A stretch of DNA of 34,950 bases from Mollicutes bacterium (GCA_012799635.1 JAAZKW010000002.1:1-34950); one strand, 5' to 3'; shown: positions 1-7,809, counted from the first letter of the stretch. Notes: generated by a model from the letters alone, not told the origin. Program-made: numbers and translations.

Positions 1-155
1 AATGTAATAAAGTTATTATCTCCAGAAACAGAATTGATTATATCAAAAGCATTTAATCCTTTTAAAATATCAAATAATGAATCAATTAGATTATAAATAA
101 AATGTACTAATGCCCATCCAAGAGTTCTTAATAAATCTAATGCTTTTAATAACAT
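1..155 (-). CDS. Conjugation membrane protein, VirB6/TrbL-like position, partial (N-terminus only)
   Basis: An open frame starts at an ATG at 155 and runs off the left edge, giving 51 residues. A strong AGGAGGTG ribosome site (about 162-169) overlaps the stop of the upstream pilin-like gene, so the two are probably co-translated. The visible N-terminus is hydrophobic and amphipathic (starts MLLKALDLLRTLGWALVHF, with aromatic and leucine-rich stretches), as in polytopic channel proteins. Its place directly after a two-helix VirB2-like protein is where Gram-positive conjugation modules often carry a VirB6/TrbL-like channel protein. The family call is inferred from position and hydrophobicity, because no motif can be seen in so short a piece. 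Confidence 0.5.
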   Translation of the reverse strand, partial: MLLKALDLLRTLGWALVHFIYNLIDSLFDILKGLNAFDIINSVSGDNNFIT

Positions 156-167
156 TCAAATCACCTC

Positions 168-446
168 CTAGAATAAATCAATGATTAGATTTACAATTGA
201 TATTGCTAAAATAATTCCTACAATACCAAACATTGTTTGAATTATTCTTTGTTTTACTTGAGCTTTTCTATCTACATCAACAACAGCATATAAAATAAAT
301 CCAACAATTAGTGATACACCAGCAGCTGCAATTCCAACTCTTAAAGCCCAAGTAGAAAAAGTTTGTATTGCTTTAATAATTGAATCTACATTATATCCTC
401 CACCTTCAAGGTGTTCAATTTTTAGCATTTGTAAATAATTACCCAT
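168..446 (-). CDS. Pilin-like conjugal transfer protein (VirB2/Mbov_0395 type)
   Basis: This 92-residue protein has a short polar N-terminus and two hydrophobic helices at about residues 35-57 and 68-91. They are separated by a basic loop (DVDRKAQVKQR). That size and topology match VirB2/TrbC-like subunits and the small Mbov_0395-type proteins of Gram-positive integrative elements, which are thought to form part of the conjugation channel in the membrane. The ATG at 446 has an AAGGAGG site 7 bases upstream, which supports the long start over an internal Met. The gene follows the XRE regulator by 12 bases and precedes a second membrane protein. I recognise the family by architecture and context rather than by a catalytic motif. 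Confidence 0.65.
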   Translation of the reverse strand: MGNYLQMLKIEHLEGGGYNVDSIIKAIQTFSTWALRVGIAAAGVSLIVGFILYAVVDVDRKAQVKQRIIQTMFGIVGIILAISIVNLIIDLF

Positions 447-458
447 AAATATTCCTCC

Positions 459-716
459 TTATACCATCGCAAGAATATCTTCTTTAGATACTGGTCTTGT
501 AAAAAAATCAAATATACTAATTTGTAATACCTTGCAAATATTTCTTAATAATTTAAAGTCAAGCATACATACATATCCTTTTTCTATACTTTCTATAGTT
601 TCTTGATCTGTATATGTAAGTTTCGCTAATCTTCTCTTAGACATACCCCATGCTTTTCTTTCTTGTTTAATTTTTTCACCAGCACTATCGCTGATTAATT
701 TTAAAAATAAGTTCAT
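459..716 (-). CDS. XRE/Cro-type helix-turn-helix regulator
   Basis: This 85-residue DNA-binding protein has a helix-turn-helix at about residues 12-62. The segment GEKIKQERKAWGMSKRRLAK is followed by a recognition-helix region (TDQETIESIEKG) and by the C-terminal helices of the fold (LLRNICKVLQISIFDFF), the usual HTH_3 pattern. Small XRE proteins in conjugative elements usually repress transfer or excision genes. Here it lies just ahead of the pilin-like gene, so control of that operon is a reasonable guess. The start at 716 has a GAAAGGA site. Immediately upstream lies the branched inverted-repeat structure at 740-822, a possible terminator or regulatory RNA. Confidence 0.8.
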   Translation of the reverse strand: MNLFLKLISDSAGEKIKQERKAWGMSKRRLAKLTYTDQETIESIEKGYVCMLDFKLLRNICKVLQISIFDFFTRPVSKEDILAMV

Positions 717-739
717 TTTGTTTGTCCTTTCATAAAAAT

Positions 740-822
740 ATAAAAAGAAAAAGCAAAGAAGTGATATAATATCACTAGAGTTATTTTGCTGGCTGGCGAT
801 TTAACTCTTTTTTCTTTGCTTT
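740..822 (-). terminator. Branched (three-way) inverted repeat with U-rich tail between ssb and xre
   Basis: On the minus strand an outer helix pairs AAAGCAAAGAA (822-812) with TTCTTTGCTTT (760-750), 11 perfect pairs. It encloses two hairpins: AGAGTTA/TAACTCT (808-802 with 783-777, an 18-base loop containing CGCCAGCCAGC) and GTGATATTATATCAC (775-761). A TTTTTCTTTTT-like tract follows (about 751-740). This would fold as a three-way junction ending in a U-tract, so it may be an elaborate intrinsic terminator or a structured regulatory RNA between ssb and the XRE gene. A single-strand structure used in transfer is another option. Confidence 0.55.
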
Positions 823-834
823 ATTCTCATATGA

Positions 835-1203
835 CTACATATCTAATTCATCATCAGATTTTTCAATGTCGTCTTCTTTTTCTTTTTTTGAAGATAAGAA
901 AGTTACTTTTTCAGCTACAATTTGAGTTGATTTTCTCTTTTCTCCATCTTCAGTCTCATAGTTATTTGTTTGAATTCTACCTTTAACTCCAACTATGTCA
1001 CCTTTCTTACAATATTCAGCTGTGTTTTCAGCTACACCACCCCAAAGAATGCAATCAACAAAATCTGTATCATATTCGCCATCAGCATTTTTATAACTTC
1101 TAGGTACAGCTAAAGTTATTTGGCTTCTTTCCTTTCCTTCTTCAGATTTTACAACTTCAGGATTTCCTGTAAGTCTTCCAACAATAACAATTTGATTTAA
1201 CAT
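835..1203 (-). CDS. ssb: Single-stranded DNA-binding protein (element-borne)
   Basis: This 122-residue OB-fold protein opens with MLNQIVIVGRLTGNPEV, the classic SSB N-terminus. It continues with the core strands (ITLAVPRSYKN, TDFVDCILWGGVAENTAEYCKKGDIVGVKGRIQTNNYE). It binds single-stranded DNA during replication or conjugative transfer. The acidic tail (KEKEDDIEKSDDELDM) does not end in the canonical DDDIPF tip that recruits partner proteins to chromosomal SSB. A strong AAGGAGG site precedes the ATG. It sits between a small helical protein and the XRE regulator, in a replication/transfer block, so it is probably the element's own SSB rather than the cell's housekeeping copy. Confidence 0.9.
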   Translation of the reverse strand: MLNQIVIVGRLTGNPEVVKSEEGKERSQITLAVPRSYKNADGEYDTDFVDCILWGGVAENTAEYCKKGDIVGVKGRIQTNNYETEDGEKRKSTQIVAEKVTFLSSKKEKEDDIEKSDDELDM

Positions 1204-1250
1204 ATAATTTTCCTCCTTCTATAAATCAAAATATTTAGTCATTTTATTTA

Positions 1251-1276
1251 ATTCAGTTGACTAATTCTGAATTGTT
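1251..1276. repeat. Small inverted repeat upstream of ssb
   Basis: AATTCAG and CTGAATT flank a 10-base spacer (TTGACTAATT) in the gap between the 75-residue gene and ssb. It lies 47-70 bases upstream of the ssb start, on the side where a promoter or operator would sit. No U-tract follows on the minus strand, so it is more likely an operator-like site than a terminator. Function not established. Confidence 0.35.
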
Positions 1277-1313
1277 TTCACTCTATAGAACCACCACCCT
1301 TCAATAAGCAATT

Positions 1314-1541
1314 TTATTTATCTCTATTTCGTTCATCTGCATCGCTTATTTTTGCAATTATATCTTCTACCTTTTCCCAAAGATTATCTAGATAGTCATA
1401 ACATTTATTAAATTTCTTTAAATCTTTTTTATCTAAATATTCTCTAAAAATATCCATATCAGATAGAAGAGTTCCTATATGATCTTCAAAATCACTTAAA
1501 GCTTCAATTTCCATAAGTTTAATTTCTTCTATATTTTTCAT
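1314..1541 (-). CDS. Small acidic helical protein of unknown function
   Basis: This 75-residue, charged, mostly helical protein (MKNIEEIKLMEIEALSDFED...) has no signal peptide, membrane segment or recognisable motif. Its ATG overlaps the stop of the replication initiator gene by four bases (ATGA), so the two are almost certainly translationally coupled. Small helical partners downstream of plasmid-type rep genes can act in copy control or partition, but nothing in this sequence shows that. It may simply be an accessory protein of the replication module. Confidence 0.65.
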   Translation of the reverse strand: MKNIEEIKLMEIEALSDFEDHIGTLLSDMDIFREYLDKKDLKKFNKCYDYLDNLWEKVEDIIAKISDADERNRDK

Positions 1542-2335
1542 AACTCATAATCCTCCTCATTATCGTTTAGCCAATCATATTCTTCATCATCATCAAATTC
1601 ATATAAGTGTTCTAAATTTTCGAATCTTCTTATATTTCCAATGAGAGCATTTTTGAAATAACCATATTTATTTTTAATTTCATTTCCATCTTCATCTTTA
1701 AAGTCTCTTTCTTTAATTCTTGAGACAACATAATTAGTCATGATTAATAAATCTCTAAAGTTATTTCCTTGCTCTAACAATTCTTCAAAAAATTGATCAA
1801 ATAAAAAAGAACTACTATCATCTTTTGAAATATAGTTCCTTTTAATTAATTCTTTAGTAAAAATTGAATGATTGATTGACTCACCAGATTCCTCTGGTGT
1901 TTTATCTATTTTATCTTTTTTATTATTATTCTTTTGTTCTTTGGGTTTCACCGTCTTCGGTTGCACCGTATTCGGTCTCACCGAGGTGGTAAAGCCGTCT
2001 TCGGTTAATTTGCTCATTTCAAGCCATTTAGGATATGGTAAATAATAAACTGAATATTTATACTTAAAATGTCCATTTGCGTCTCTATACTCATCTATAG
2101 ATACATATTGAGCTTGTTTTAATTCATTTAAAGTACTCTTAATCATATCTCTACCATCTTTTGATAAAGTTACCAAACCATTAATTGAATAATCCCAATC
2201 TTTTGGAAGACTAAGCATTAATGATAATAAACCTTTTGCTCTAATTGAAAGATTCCTGTCTTGTAAGTGATAATTAGACATAACTGTATATCCAGTTACA
2301 CCATGTATTTGAAAATCAATTAAGTTATCATTCAT
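1538..2335 (-). CDS. RepA_N-like replication initiator (winged helix plus DUF6017-like C-terminal domain)
   Basis: This 265-residue protein has two domains joined by a low-complexity linker. Residues 1-110 resemble the N-terminal winged-helix domain of RepA_N/DnaD-like initiators (YTVMSNYHLQDRNLSIRAKG, LLSLMLSLPKDWDYSINGL). Residues 118-132 form a TVxPx pentapeptide repeat in the linker. Residues 155-245 form a helical domain of the type found in DUF6017 proteins of Gram-positive elements. It probably initiates element replication. The linker-coding DNA (1950-2006) contains four roughly 15-bp palindromic GC-rich repeats, as in RepA_N plasmids where the origin lies inside the gene. The start has a GGAGGTGAAGT site. 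The upstream terminator at 2348-2372 may limit read-through into it. Confidence 0.75.
   Translation of the reverse strand: MNDNLIDFQIHGVTGYTVMSNYHLQDRNLSIRAKGLLSLMLSLPKDWDYSINGLVTLSKDGRDMIKSTLNELKQAQYVSIDEYRDANGHFKYKYSVYYLPYPKWLEMSKLTEDGFTTSVRPNTVQPKTVKPKEQKNNNKKDKIDKTPEESGESINHSIFTKELIKRNYISKDDSSSFLFDQFFEELLEQGNNFRDLLIMTNYVVSRIKERDFKDEDGNEIKNKYGYFKNALIGNIRRFENLEHLYEFDDDEEYDWLNDNEEDYEL
1950..2006. repeat. Iteron-like ACCGtctTCGGT repeats inside the rep gene (candidate origin)
   Basis: Four repeats begin CCG at 1951, 1966, 1981 and 1995, a period of 15, 15 and 14 bp. Three are palindromic (ACCG-4 bases-CGGT or very close) and one is a degenerate ACCGAGGTGGT. They are GC-rich in an AT-rich gene and fall exactly in the linker between the two Rep domains. 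In RepA_N plasmids the origin iterons occupy this place. Origin function here is inferred. Confidence 0.6.
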
Positions 2336-2347
2336 ACTTCACCTCCA

Positions 2348-2372
2348 TTAAAAAAAGAGCTATTGCTCTTTA
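2348..2372 (-). terminator. Intrinsic terminator overlapping the end of the upstream gene
   Basis: On the minus strand AAAGAGC-AATA-GCTCTTT is followed by a run of T. The stop codon (TAG) of the 153-residue gene lies in the loop and stem, so a terminating ribosome would cover the hairpin and could favour read-through into rep. Confidence 0.75.
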
Positions 2373-2821
2373 TCTACATAATCAAATTCTATAAAATACT
2401 TTATGTCTTCTAAATCTCTATCATGTTGATCTTCTTGATATGGGTGAATTAAGTAATCTAATCTAAAATATAATTCTTTAATTATTTCAGTAAGTATATC
2501 ATTATTAATCCAATAATTTAAATCATGTAACATTAAGGCATAAGAATATAAATGCATATCATTTTCCCATACTTGTTTAATTGCTCTTTTATCATCTAAC
2601 CATTTAATTGGTGCTAAATTAAAATCTCTAGTTTCTTCTATATCAGAATCATGATATGGAACTCCTTCAGATTTACAAAAAAGCCAATTAACTAATTCAT
2701 TTATTTCTGGGCTTGTACTTTCAAACTCTTGCATAAGAAGAGCCATTCTATTTATAAAGATTATTCTATCTTTATTTTTCTTATCAACTTTACCTTTTGA
2801 ATAATCAAAGAATTTATGCAT
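2360..2821 (-). CDS. Hypothetical soluble protein of the element
   Basis: This 153-residue protein (MHKFFDYSKGKVDKKNKDR...) is rich in aromatic and acidic residues, with no signal peptide or transmembrane segment. I do not recognise a family. It is the first gene of a transcription unit. A promoter at 2847-2874 lies 26 bases upstream and an AGGTGTT site precedes the ATG. The intrinsic terminator at its 3' end overlaps its stop codon and separates it from the rep gene, suggesting that rep expression is set partly by read-through from here. A role in replication control is possible but rests only on position. Confidence 0.65.
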   Translation of the reverse strand: MHKFFDYSKGKVDKKNKDRIIFINRMALLMQEFESTSPEINELVNWLFCKSEGVPYHDSDIEETRDFNLAPIKWLDDKRAIKQVWENDMHLYSYALMLHDLNYWINNDILTEIIKELYFRLDYLIHPYQEDQHDRDLEDIKYFIEFDYVDKEQ

Positions 2822-2846
2822 AATAACACCTCATAAACATTATAGC

Positions 2847-2874
2847 ATTATATAGATAAGATTATATTGTGCAA
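2847..2874 (-). promoter_or_regulatory. Sigma-A promoter for the hypothetical-rep-ssb operon
   Basis: The -35 TTGCAC (2874-2869) and -10 TATAAT (2852-2847) are 16 bases apart. A second TATAAT lies at 2844-2839. It sits just after the sortase stop codon and before the 153-residue gene. Confidence 0.65.
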
Positions 2875-2877
2875 AAA

Positions 2878-3489
2878 TTATACTTGTTTAAAGATGACTA
2901 CTATTTGTCTATTAGTATTATGTCTGCATGTAATTAATGTTAAAGTGGTGGTATTCTTTTCTTTAACTATTTCTGCTTTACCAGTTTTCTCAATATCATA
3001 TATGTCGACAACTTTATAGTTATATGTTTTACCATTATATATAATAGAAGCTTCATCACCTAATACTAACTTATCTAATTTTCTAAAATAAGATATTCTA
3101 GCACTACCTGAGTGTCCTGCAATTATAACATTGCCATTTTCTTGATCTGGCATAGATGAACCATCTAACCATTCAAGATTATAATTAACATTATTAAGAT
3201 AACTATTTAGATCTACTAAACCTCTTTCTAAACCAATTTTCGGAATTTTAAGTACAGCAATATAATTAACTTTAACTTGCTCTTTTACTTCTTCTATTTC
3301 TTGAGGTTCTTCTATAGATTCAATTTCTTCTTCTACTTCGTAAAAATCTTCTAACATTGTTGTTTCTTGATCATCTATTTTTTTGTTAGATAAATAATCA
3401 TATGATATTAATCCAATACCAGTAAGAAAAATTAAAGAGCCGATTACAATTAACCAGCTCTTATTTTTTGTTTTTCTTTTTGATTCCAT
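2878..3489 (-). CDS. Sortase, membrane-anchored transpeptidase
   Basis: This 203-residue protein has an N-terminal transmembrane anchor at about 11-30, an acidic stalk at 38-75 and a sortase beta-barrel. Catalytic residues are visible: His126 (IIAGHSG), Cys188 (TLTLITCRH) and Arg194 (NRQIVV). Sortases cleave a C-terminal sorting motif and join the protein to the cell wall or to another subunit. The neighbouring adhesin, whose 3' end overlaps this gene by 29 bases, carries a VPNTE-type motif and is the obvious substrate. The TLxTC context and lack of a C-terminal membrane segment fit a class D-like enzyme better than class C, but the class is uncertain. An AGGTG site lies 10 bases before the ATG. 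Confidence 0.88.
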   Translation of the reverse strand: MESKRKTKNKSWLIVIGSLIFLTGIGLISYDYLSNKKIDDQETTMLEDFYEVEEEIESIEEPQEIEEVKEQVKVNYIAVLKIPKIGLERGLVDLNSYLNNVNYNLEWLDGSSMPDQENGNVIIAGHSGSARISYFRKLDKLVLGDEASIIYNGKTYNYKVVDIYDIEKTGKAEIVKEKNTTTLTLITCRHNTNRQIVVIFKQV

Positions 3490-6244
3490 AAATAATTACA
3501 CCTGCTCCACAAACTAATAAAGTAATTCCACTAAATAATAAATCTTTATAATCTTCAGCTTCAGTATTTGGTACTTTAACTATTTGCTTATCTTTCATAA
3601 TTGATTTTACTACTTCTCCATCTTCCCTAATTTCAAAATACATTCTTTCAGGATTTAATTCATATCCTTCTGGAGCTTCCTTTTCTAAAATATAATAATT
3701 ACCATATTTTAATTTTTCTATAGTAATTGTTCCGTTATCATCAGTTCTTCCAGAGAATACTAATTCATCTGTATCAGCATTGTAAATTTCAATTAAAGTA
3801 TTTGGTAGTGGATTATCATTTGAAAAATCTAATTTAGTAAATTCTAATGTACCAGTAATGTCTTCATCTTTCATAGTAGATTTAACTATTTCACCATTTT
3901 CTTTTATTTCAAATGGCATTTTTTCTTCATTAAGTTTGTAACCCTCAGGTGCTTCTTTTTCTATGATATAGTACTTGCCTTGTGGAAGTCTATCAATAAC
4001 AATTTTACCTTCTTCATCAGTTCTACCACTAAATACTAGTTCATCATTTTCTGTATAGATTTCGATTAAGGTATTTGGTAGTGTTTTAGACTCAGAAATA
4101 TCTGTCTTAGTAAATTCAAGTTTACCAGTTTTTAAAATATTTAAGATTGCTTCTGAATGGAAAATTGTTGGAGTATATTGATCTTTATATACAAGTTCAG
4201 CTTCATATGTATTTTCATCTAAAACATAGTTATCTAATGTTTCAATTTCTTTAACATAATACTTACCAAGATATAATTCATCAAATACAATTTTACCTTC
4301 ACTATCAGATGTTTTTTCTGCTATTAAAGAATCTTTAGTATAAATTGTTTTACCATTCCATACGATATCTTCTAAAGCATATAATCCAAATTTAACTCCT
4401 TCTAATGATTCTGTTTTAAATTCAAAACCATTTTCAGTAAGTTCTGCAACTTCTCCAGTTTTTTCTATTTGAATTTCACCTTTAACTCTAGTGTTTTCAA
4501 AATCAGTATCAAATATTATTCCATACTCTGAATCAGTTCTTAAATTAGAATCTTCATCAATTGAAAATTCATGAGATTGACTATTCCATAAATAACCGTC
4601 AATTACTTGATCAACTTCTTCAAGTCTATAAGTTCCTGTCATTAATGGATAAGCTGTTGTAAATTCACCATCTTTGTCTGTTTCCCATACACAGATAGTT
4701 TCTTTATTTGGATATGTAATTGTTTGACATACATATTCATTTTTTGTAACATCAAATATTTTAAATTTAATATTACTTCTCTTTATTACTTCTTTAGTTT
4801 CAGAATCGATTTTAACAACTCTTAACTTAGCAGTAATTGGAGCATTTGAAATAACTTTCTTAACTACTTCTCCTGTAGTTTTAGCTTCTACAGTAAAGTC
4901 ATTTATTTTTTCATGTCCTTTAGTAGTAGTTAATTGTTTAATTGTATAAGTACCATAAGGTAAAGTAAATCTAAATACACCTTGTGAATCTGTAGTTACT
5001 TCTTCAACAAGTTCATTTTTATTGTTATAGATTCCAAACTTGATACCTACTTCTGGTTCCATTATTTGTGTTTCAGCACTAGCATATACTTTAGTAAATT
5101 CAAAATCTCTTTTGATTACTTGTTCAAATACTTGTACTTCAGGATTTAAATTATCCTCTGTTATTTCAAAATAATATTTATTACTATCTAACAAATATCC
5201 TTCTGATGGTTGTTCTTCTAATAAGTAGAATCTACCAAGTTCTGGTAAATAATCTGATGTATTTCTACCATCTTCATTTGTTACAACTTGTCCTACTCTA
5301 GTACCATCAACTTTATAAATTCCATAAACAGCTCCACCTAGTTTTGCTTCACCTTGAGGAGTGTTTGTTCTAGTTTCAACATCAACTTTCGCTGGTGTTA
5401 CTCTTCCACCTATAACCTTTAAAGTAAACTTACTTACTACTGGGTCAAAGTTACCAACTCTAAATACATTTTGTGAATGATCACTGAAATATACTATTGG
5501 TGGTATTTCATATTTAGTTGCTTTCTTTTCAAAAGTGATAGAACCTTCACCAATACTATTTGCAGTTACTGATAAAGTGTTTCCATTAATTGAAGCTGAC
5601 ACTTTATCTGTAGAAGTAACTTTATAATTACTTAATACATTATTATTATCATTGACTTCAATTGTACTTCCAATAGGTACAACTAATCCACTTTGTAATT
5701 GTGGTCTTTTATAATGATTTGCTACTAAACTTTCAAGTTCTGCTATTTCACTATCAAACTTAGATATTCTATTTCCATTTAGAGTATCTGTGAAAAATAT
5801 TTGAGATTCAGGATTTGTTGTTCTCCAAATCATAACTTGAGTAATAACATACCATTTTTGATCATTATGATTATATCCATTTTGGTCATATTGATATCCA
5901 TAATAAGCTAGTAAAGATATTCTTTCCCATTGTTCTTCACTAAAACCTAAAACTCTTTCATAATCCTCTCTTATTACATCATAATAAGGTAAATTATTAT
6001 CAATATCTGTGTATGGTTGTAAACAATAAACAAATTTATTATCTTCACTTCTTCTGATAAATCTTGCTTGTTGATACTTTGTATAACCATCTGGTTTTAC
6101 TTTTTTAATATAAATATTACTGATATATTCACTAGGCCATATAGCTTGTCCAGTATATTTTTCAGCATGTACTGTTGTAATATTAAAAATTGACAATAAA
6201 AAAAGTATGCTCATCATAGCACACTTAAATATTTTCGACTTCAT
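3461..6244 (-). CDS. Sortase-anchored thioester-domain adhesin with SpaA/Cna_B-like repeats
   Basis: This 927-residue secreted protein has a signal peptide ending near Ala27. Residues 28-190 look like a Gram-positive thioester domain: Cys74 in FVYCLQPY and Gln136 in YVITQVMIW match the paired Cys and Gln motifs that form an internal thioester able to bond host or surface amines covalently. About six prealbumin-like SpaA/Cna_B domains follow (roughly 280-890), several ending in EKEAPEGY-type E-box motifs expected to form isopeptide bonds. The C-terminus has VPNTE, a hydrophobic helix and KKKNKK, a non-canonical LPXTG-like sorting signal. It lies between a membrane protein and its sortase, so it probably acts in surface attachment or mating-pair contact. 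The last two repeats are near-duplicates. Confidence 0.88.
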   Translation of the reverse strand: MKSKIFKCAMMSILFLLSIFNITTVHAEKYTGQAIWPSEYISNIYIKKVKPDGYTKYQQARFIRRSEDNKFVYCLQPYTDIDNNLPYYDVIREDYERVLGFSEEQWERISLLAYYGYQYDQNGYNHNDQKWYVITQVMIWRTTNPESQIFFTDTLNGNRISKFDSEIAELESLVANHYKRPQLQSGLVVPIGSTIEVNDNNNVLSNYKVTSTDKVSASINGNTLSVTANSIGEGSITFEKKATKYEIPPIVYFSDHSQNVFRVGNFDPVVSKFTLKVIGGRVTPAKVDVETRTNTPQGEAKLGGAVYGIYKVDGTRVGQVVTNEDGRNTSDYLPELGRFYLLEEQPSEGYLLDSNKYYFEITEDNLNPEVQVFEQVIKRDFEFTKVYASAETQIMEPEVGIKFGIYNNKNELVEEVTTDSQGVFRFTLPYGTYTIKQLTTTKGHEKINDFTVEAKTTGEVVKKVISNAPITAKLRVVKIDSETKEVIKRSNIKFKIFDVTKNEYVCQTITYPNKETICVWETDKDGEFTTAYPLMTGTYRLEEVDQVIDGYLWNSQSHEFSIDEDSNLRTDSEYGIIFDTDFENTRVKGEIQIEKTGEVAELTENGFEFKTESLEGVKFGLYALEDIVWNGKTIYTKDSLIAEKTSDSEGKIVFDELYLGKYYVKEIETLDNYVLDENTYEAELVYKDQYTPTIFHSEAILNILKTGKLEFTKTDISESKTLPNTLIEIYTENDELVFSGRTDEEGKIVIDRLPQGKYYIIEKEAPEGYKLNEEKMPFEIKENGEIVKSTMKDEDITGTLEFTKLDFSNDNPLPNTLIEIYNADTDELVFSGRTDDNGTITIEKLKYGNYYILEKEAPEGYELNPERMYFEIREDGEVVKSIMKDKQIVKVPNTEAEDYKDLLFSGITLLVCGAGVIIYGIKKKNKK

Positions 6245-6260
6245 ATTGTTTTTCCTTTCA

Positions 6261-6884
6261 TTATTTTTTTACTCTGAGCATATCTCCTAAATAAGCACCC
6301 GAATAACTATTAATGTTTGTACACGAAAAACTAATTATGTCTTCTAATTGATAACCAACATCAATACAAGCTTGATGTGTTGCATCAAAAGATCCATAAT
6401 CTTCAATCTTATAATCTACTCTTGCCCAACTCCACATTGGCTTATGATAATAATCATATTCACTTATTCCTAAACTTTCCCAAGCAGTTGGCTCATGTTT
6501 CGGTTGTTCTGGTTCAGGTTGAGTTACTGGCTGTTGTACTTGAGTTGATTCTTGCTTTTGTTCTTCTATTTTAACATTAGTTGTAGTTTTATTTTCTTTT
6601 ACGACATTAGAGTTACGAACATTATTGCTCTCCATATTGTTCGAACTAGTACTATCATCATTAGTGCTGTCGTTTTTAACAATATCATTATCATTTTCAT
6701 TATTTTCTGTAATAGGTTCATTTTCTTCTTCCTCCATTTCACTTGAATCCTTATTTGATTCAATAACTGTAGTATCAACTACTGGCTTTTTCTCATCTTT
6801 ATTTCTCATAAATACAAATTTATAAGTTAAGAATCCTGAAGCAATAAGAAATAAAATGACAAAGCTAATTATAACTTTTTTCAT
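6261..6884 (-). CDS. Membrane-anchored protein with low-complexity stalk and small C-terminal domain
   Basis: This 207-residue protein has an N-terminal membrane helix at about 4-24 with no lipobox. A long Glu/Asn/Ser/Thr/Gln/Pro-rich extracellular stalk (35-135) follows, then an 70-residue C-terminal domain with two cysteines (ACIDVGY and SFSCTN) that could form a disulfide. The C-terminal domain is not one I can name. Its position, 17 bases upstream of the adhesin and just after parB, suggests a surface component of the conjugation/adhesion module. An AAGGGGTGA ribosome site precedes the ATG. A weak promoter candidate (TACAAT-17-TATTAT, with TG before the -10) lies upstream at about 6904-6933. 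Confidence 0.65.
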   Translation of the reverse strand: MKKVIISFVILFLIASGFLTYKFVFMRNKDEKKPVVDTTVIESNKDSSEMEEEENEPITENNENDNDIVKNDSTNDDSTSSNNMESNNVRNSNVVKENKTTTNVKIEEQKQESTQVQQPVTQPEPEQPKHEPTAWESLGISEYDYYHKPMWSWARVDYKIEDYGSFDATHQACIDVGYQLEDIISFSCTNINSYSGAYLGDMLRVKK

Positions 6885-6939
6885 TCTTTTTCACCCCTTA
6901 CTAAAATAATATCAGAAAATGAATAATTATTGTAGGGTG

Positions 6940-7809
6940 CTAAATATCTAAATCATATGAATCACCCCTTTCATTAGAGAGTGTCTTAGAATAACTCTCG
7001 ATTGCTTTTATTATAAAATCTTCGATCTTATAATCCTTAATATCTTTAGGTAATACTTTTCGTATTCTCTCTTCGTTAAAAGATAATCTTTTAGCTTGAT
7101 TTGGTTTTTGTTCCAAAAAAATAGACTCAAGTATATCTGAGTCTAATTCACCTTTCTCACCAAGTTCTCTTATTCTCTTTGCTTGAACATGACTTGGAGT
7201 TAAATCTTCATATGTTATTTCTTCGTAAACAAGTTCTTGATCATCTTTAGATAAATAAGATAATTCTACAGCTGGTCTTAATCCCATTGTAAGAGCTGAC
7301 CTCTTATCTTTTAATACAGTATCATCTACTAACTGTAATAACTCAGGAATTAAATTATTTAATCTAATATACCTTCTTATTTGTTCTCTACTTTCTCCAA
7401 CTTGTTCACCTAATATTTCATCTTTTCTTTTGTTTGACACCGATGGTGTCATAGATTTCATTGCATCATATTTCATTTTATAAGCCATTGCTTTTTCACT
7501 AGGTAATATCTTATCCCTTTGAAGATTAGAATCCACCATTAATATAATAGCTTCTTCATCTGATATATCTTTAACTATACATGGGATTTTTTTAATCCCT
7601 TGTTCTTCACAAATTTTCTTTCTTCTATGTCCAGATAGCATTTCGTATTTTCCATCTTCTTTTTTTCTTACTATTGTAGGAACTAATACTCCACTTTCGA
7701 TAATACTATTTTTTAACTCTTCATAATTTAAATCGTTATTTATCTTAAATGGATGTTTAGGAAAATCACAAATATCTTTGACATTCAATTCAACAACTTC
7801 TTCTTTCAT
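6940..7809 (-). CDS. ParB/RepB/Spo0J family partition protein
   Basis: This 289-residue protein has the ParB N-terminal nucleotide-binding domain at about 5-95, including the LSGHRRKK motif and IKKIPCIVKDISDEEA. A helix-turn-helix region (about 140-185) contains VGESREQIRRYIRLNNL. Such proteins bind a centromere-like site and, on conjugative elements, help to keep the circular form. No ParA ATPase gene is adjacent: the next gene upstream is an ASCH-domain remnant. It may therefore work with a ParA encoded elsewhere or the element end may have been rearranged. Its 5' leader holds a terminator hairpin (7838-7857), a 17-codon micro-ORF running into it, phased T-tracts and the leader ORF at 7986-8087. 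Confidence 0.87.
   Translation of the reverse strand: MKEEVVELNVKDICDFPKHPFKINNDLNYEELKNSIIESGVLVPTIVRKKEDGKYEMLSGHRRKKICEEQGIKKIPCIVKDISDEEAIILMVDSNLQRDKILPSEKAMAYKMKYDAMKSMTPSVSNKRKDEILGEQVGESREQIRRYIRLNNLIPELLQLVDDTVLKDKRSALTMGLRPAVELSYLSKDDQELVYEEITYEDLTPSHVQAKRIRELGEKGELDSDILESIFLEQKPNQAKRLSFNEERIRKVLPKDIKDYKIEDFIIKAIESYSKTLSNERGDSYDLDI

Noticed and set aside
786-986. Plus-strand ORF opposite ssb
   Set aside because: It is a shadow of ssb and the branched repeat, with no ribosome site.
6377-6825. Three overlapping plus-strand ORFs
   Set aside because: They mirror the low-complexity stalk of the membrane protein on the minus strand.
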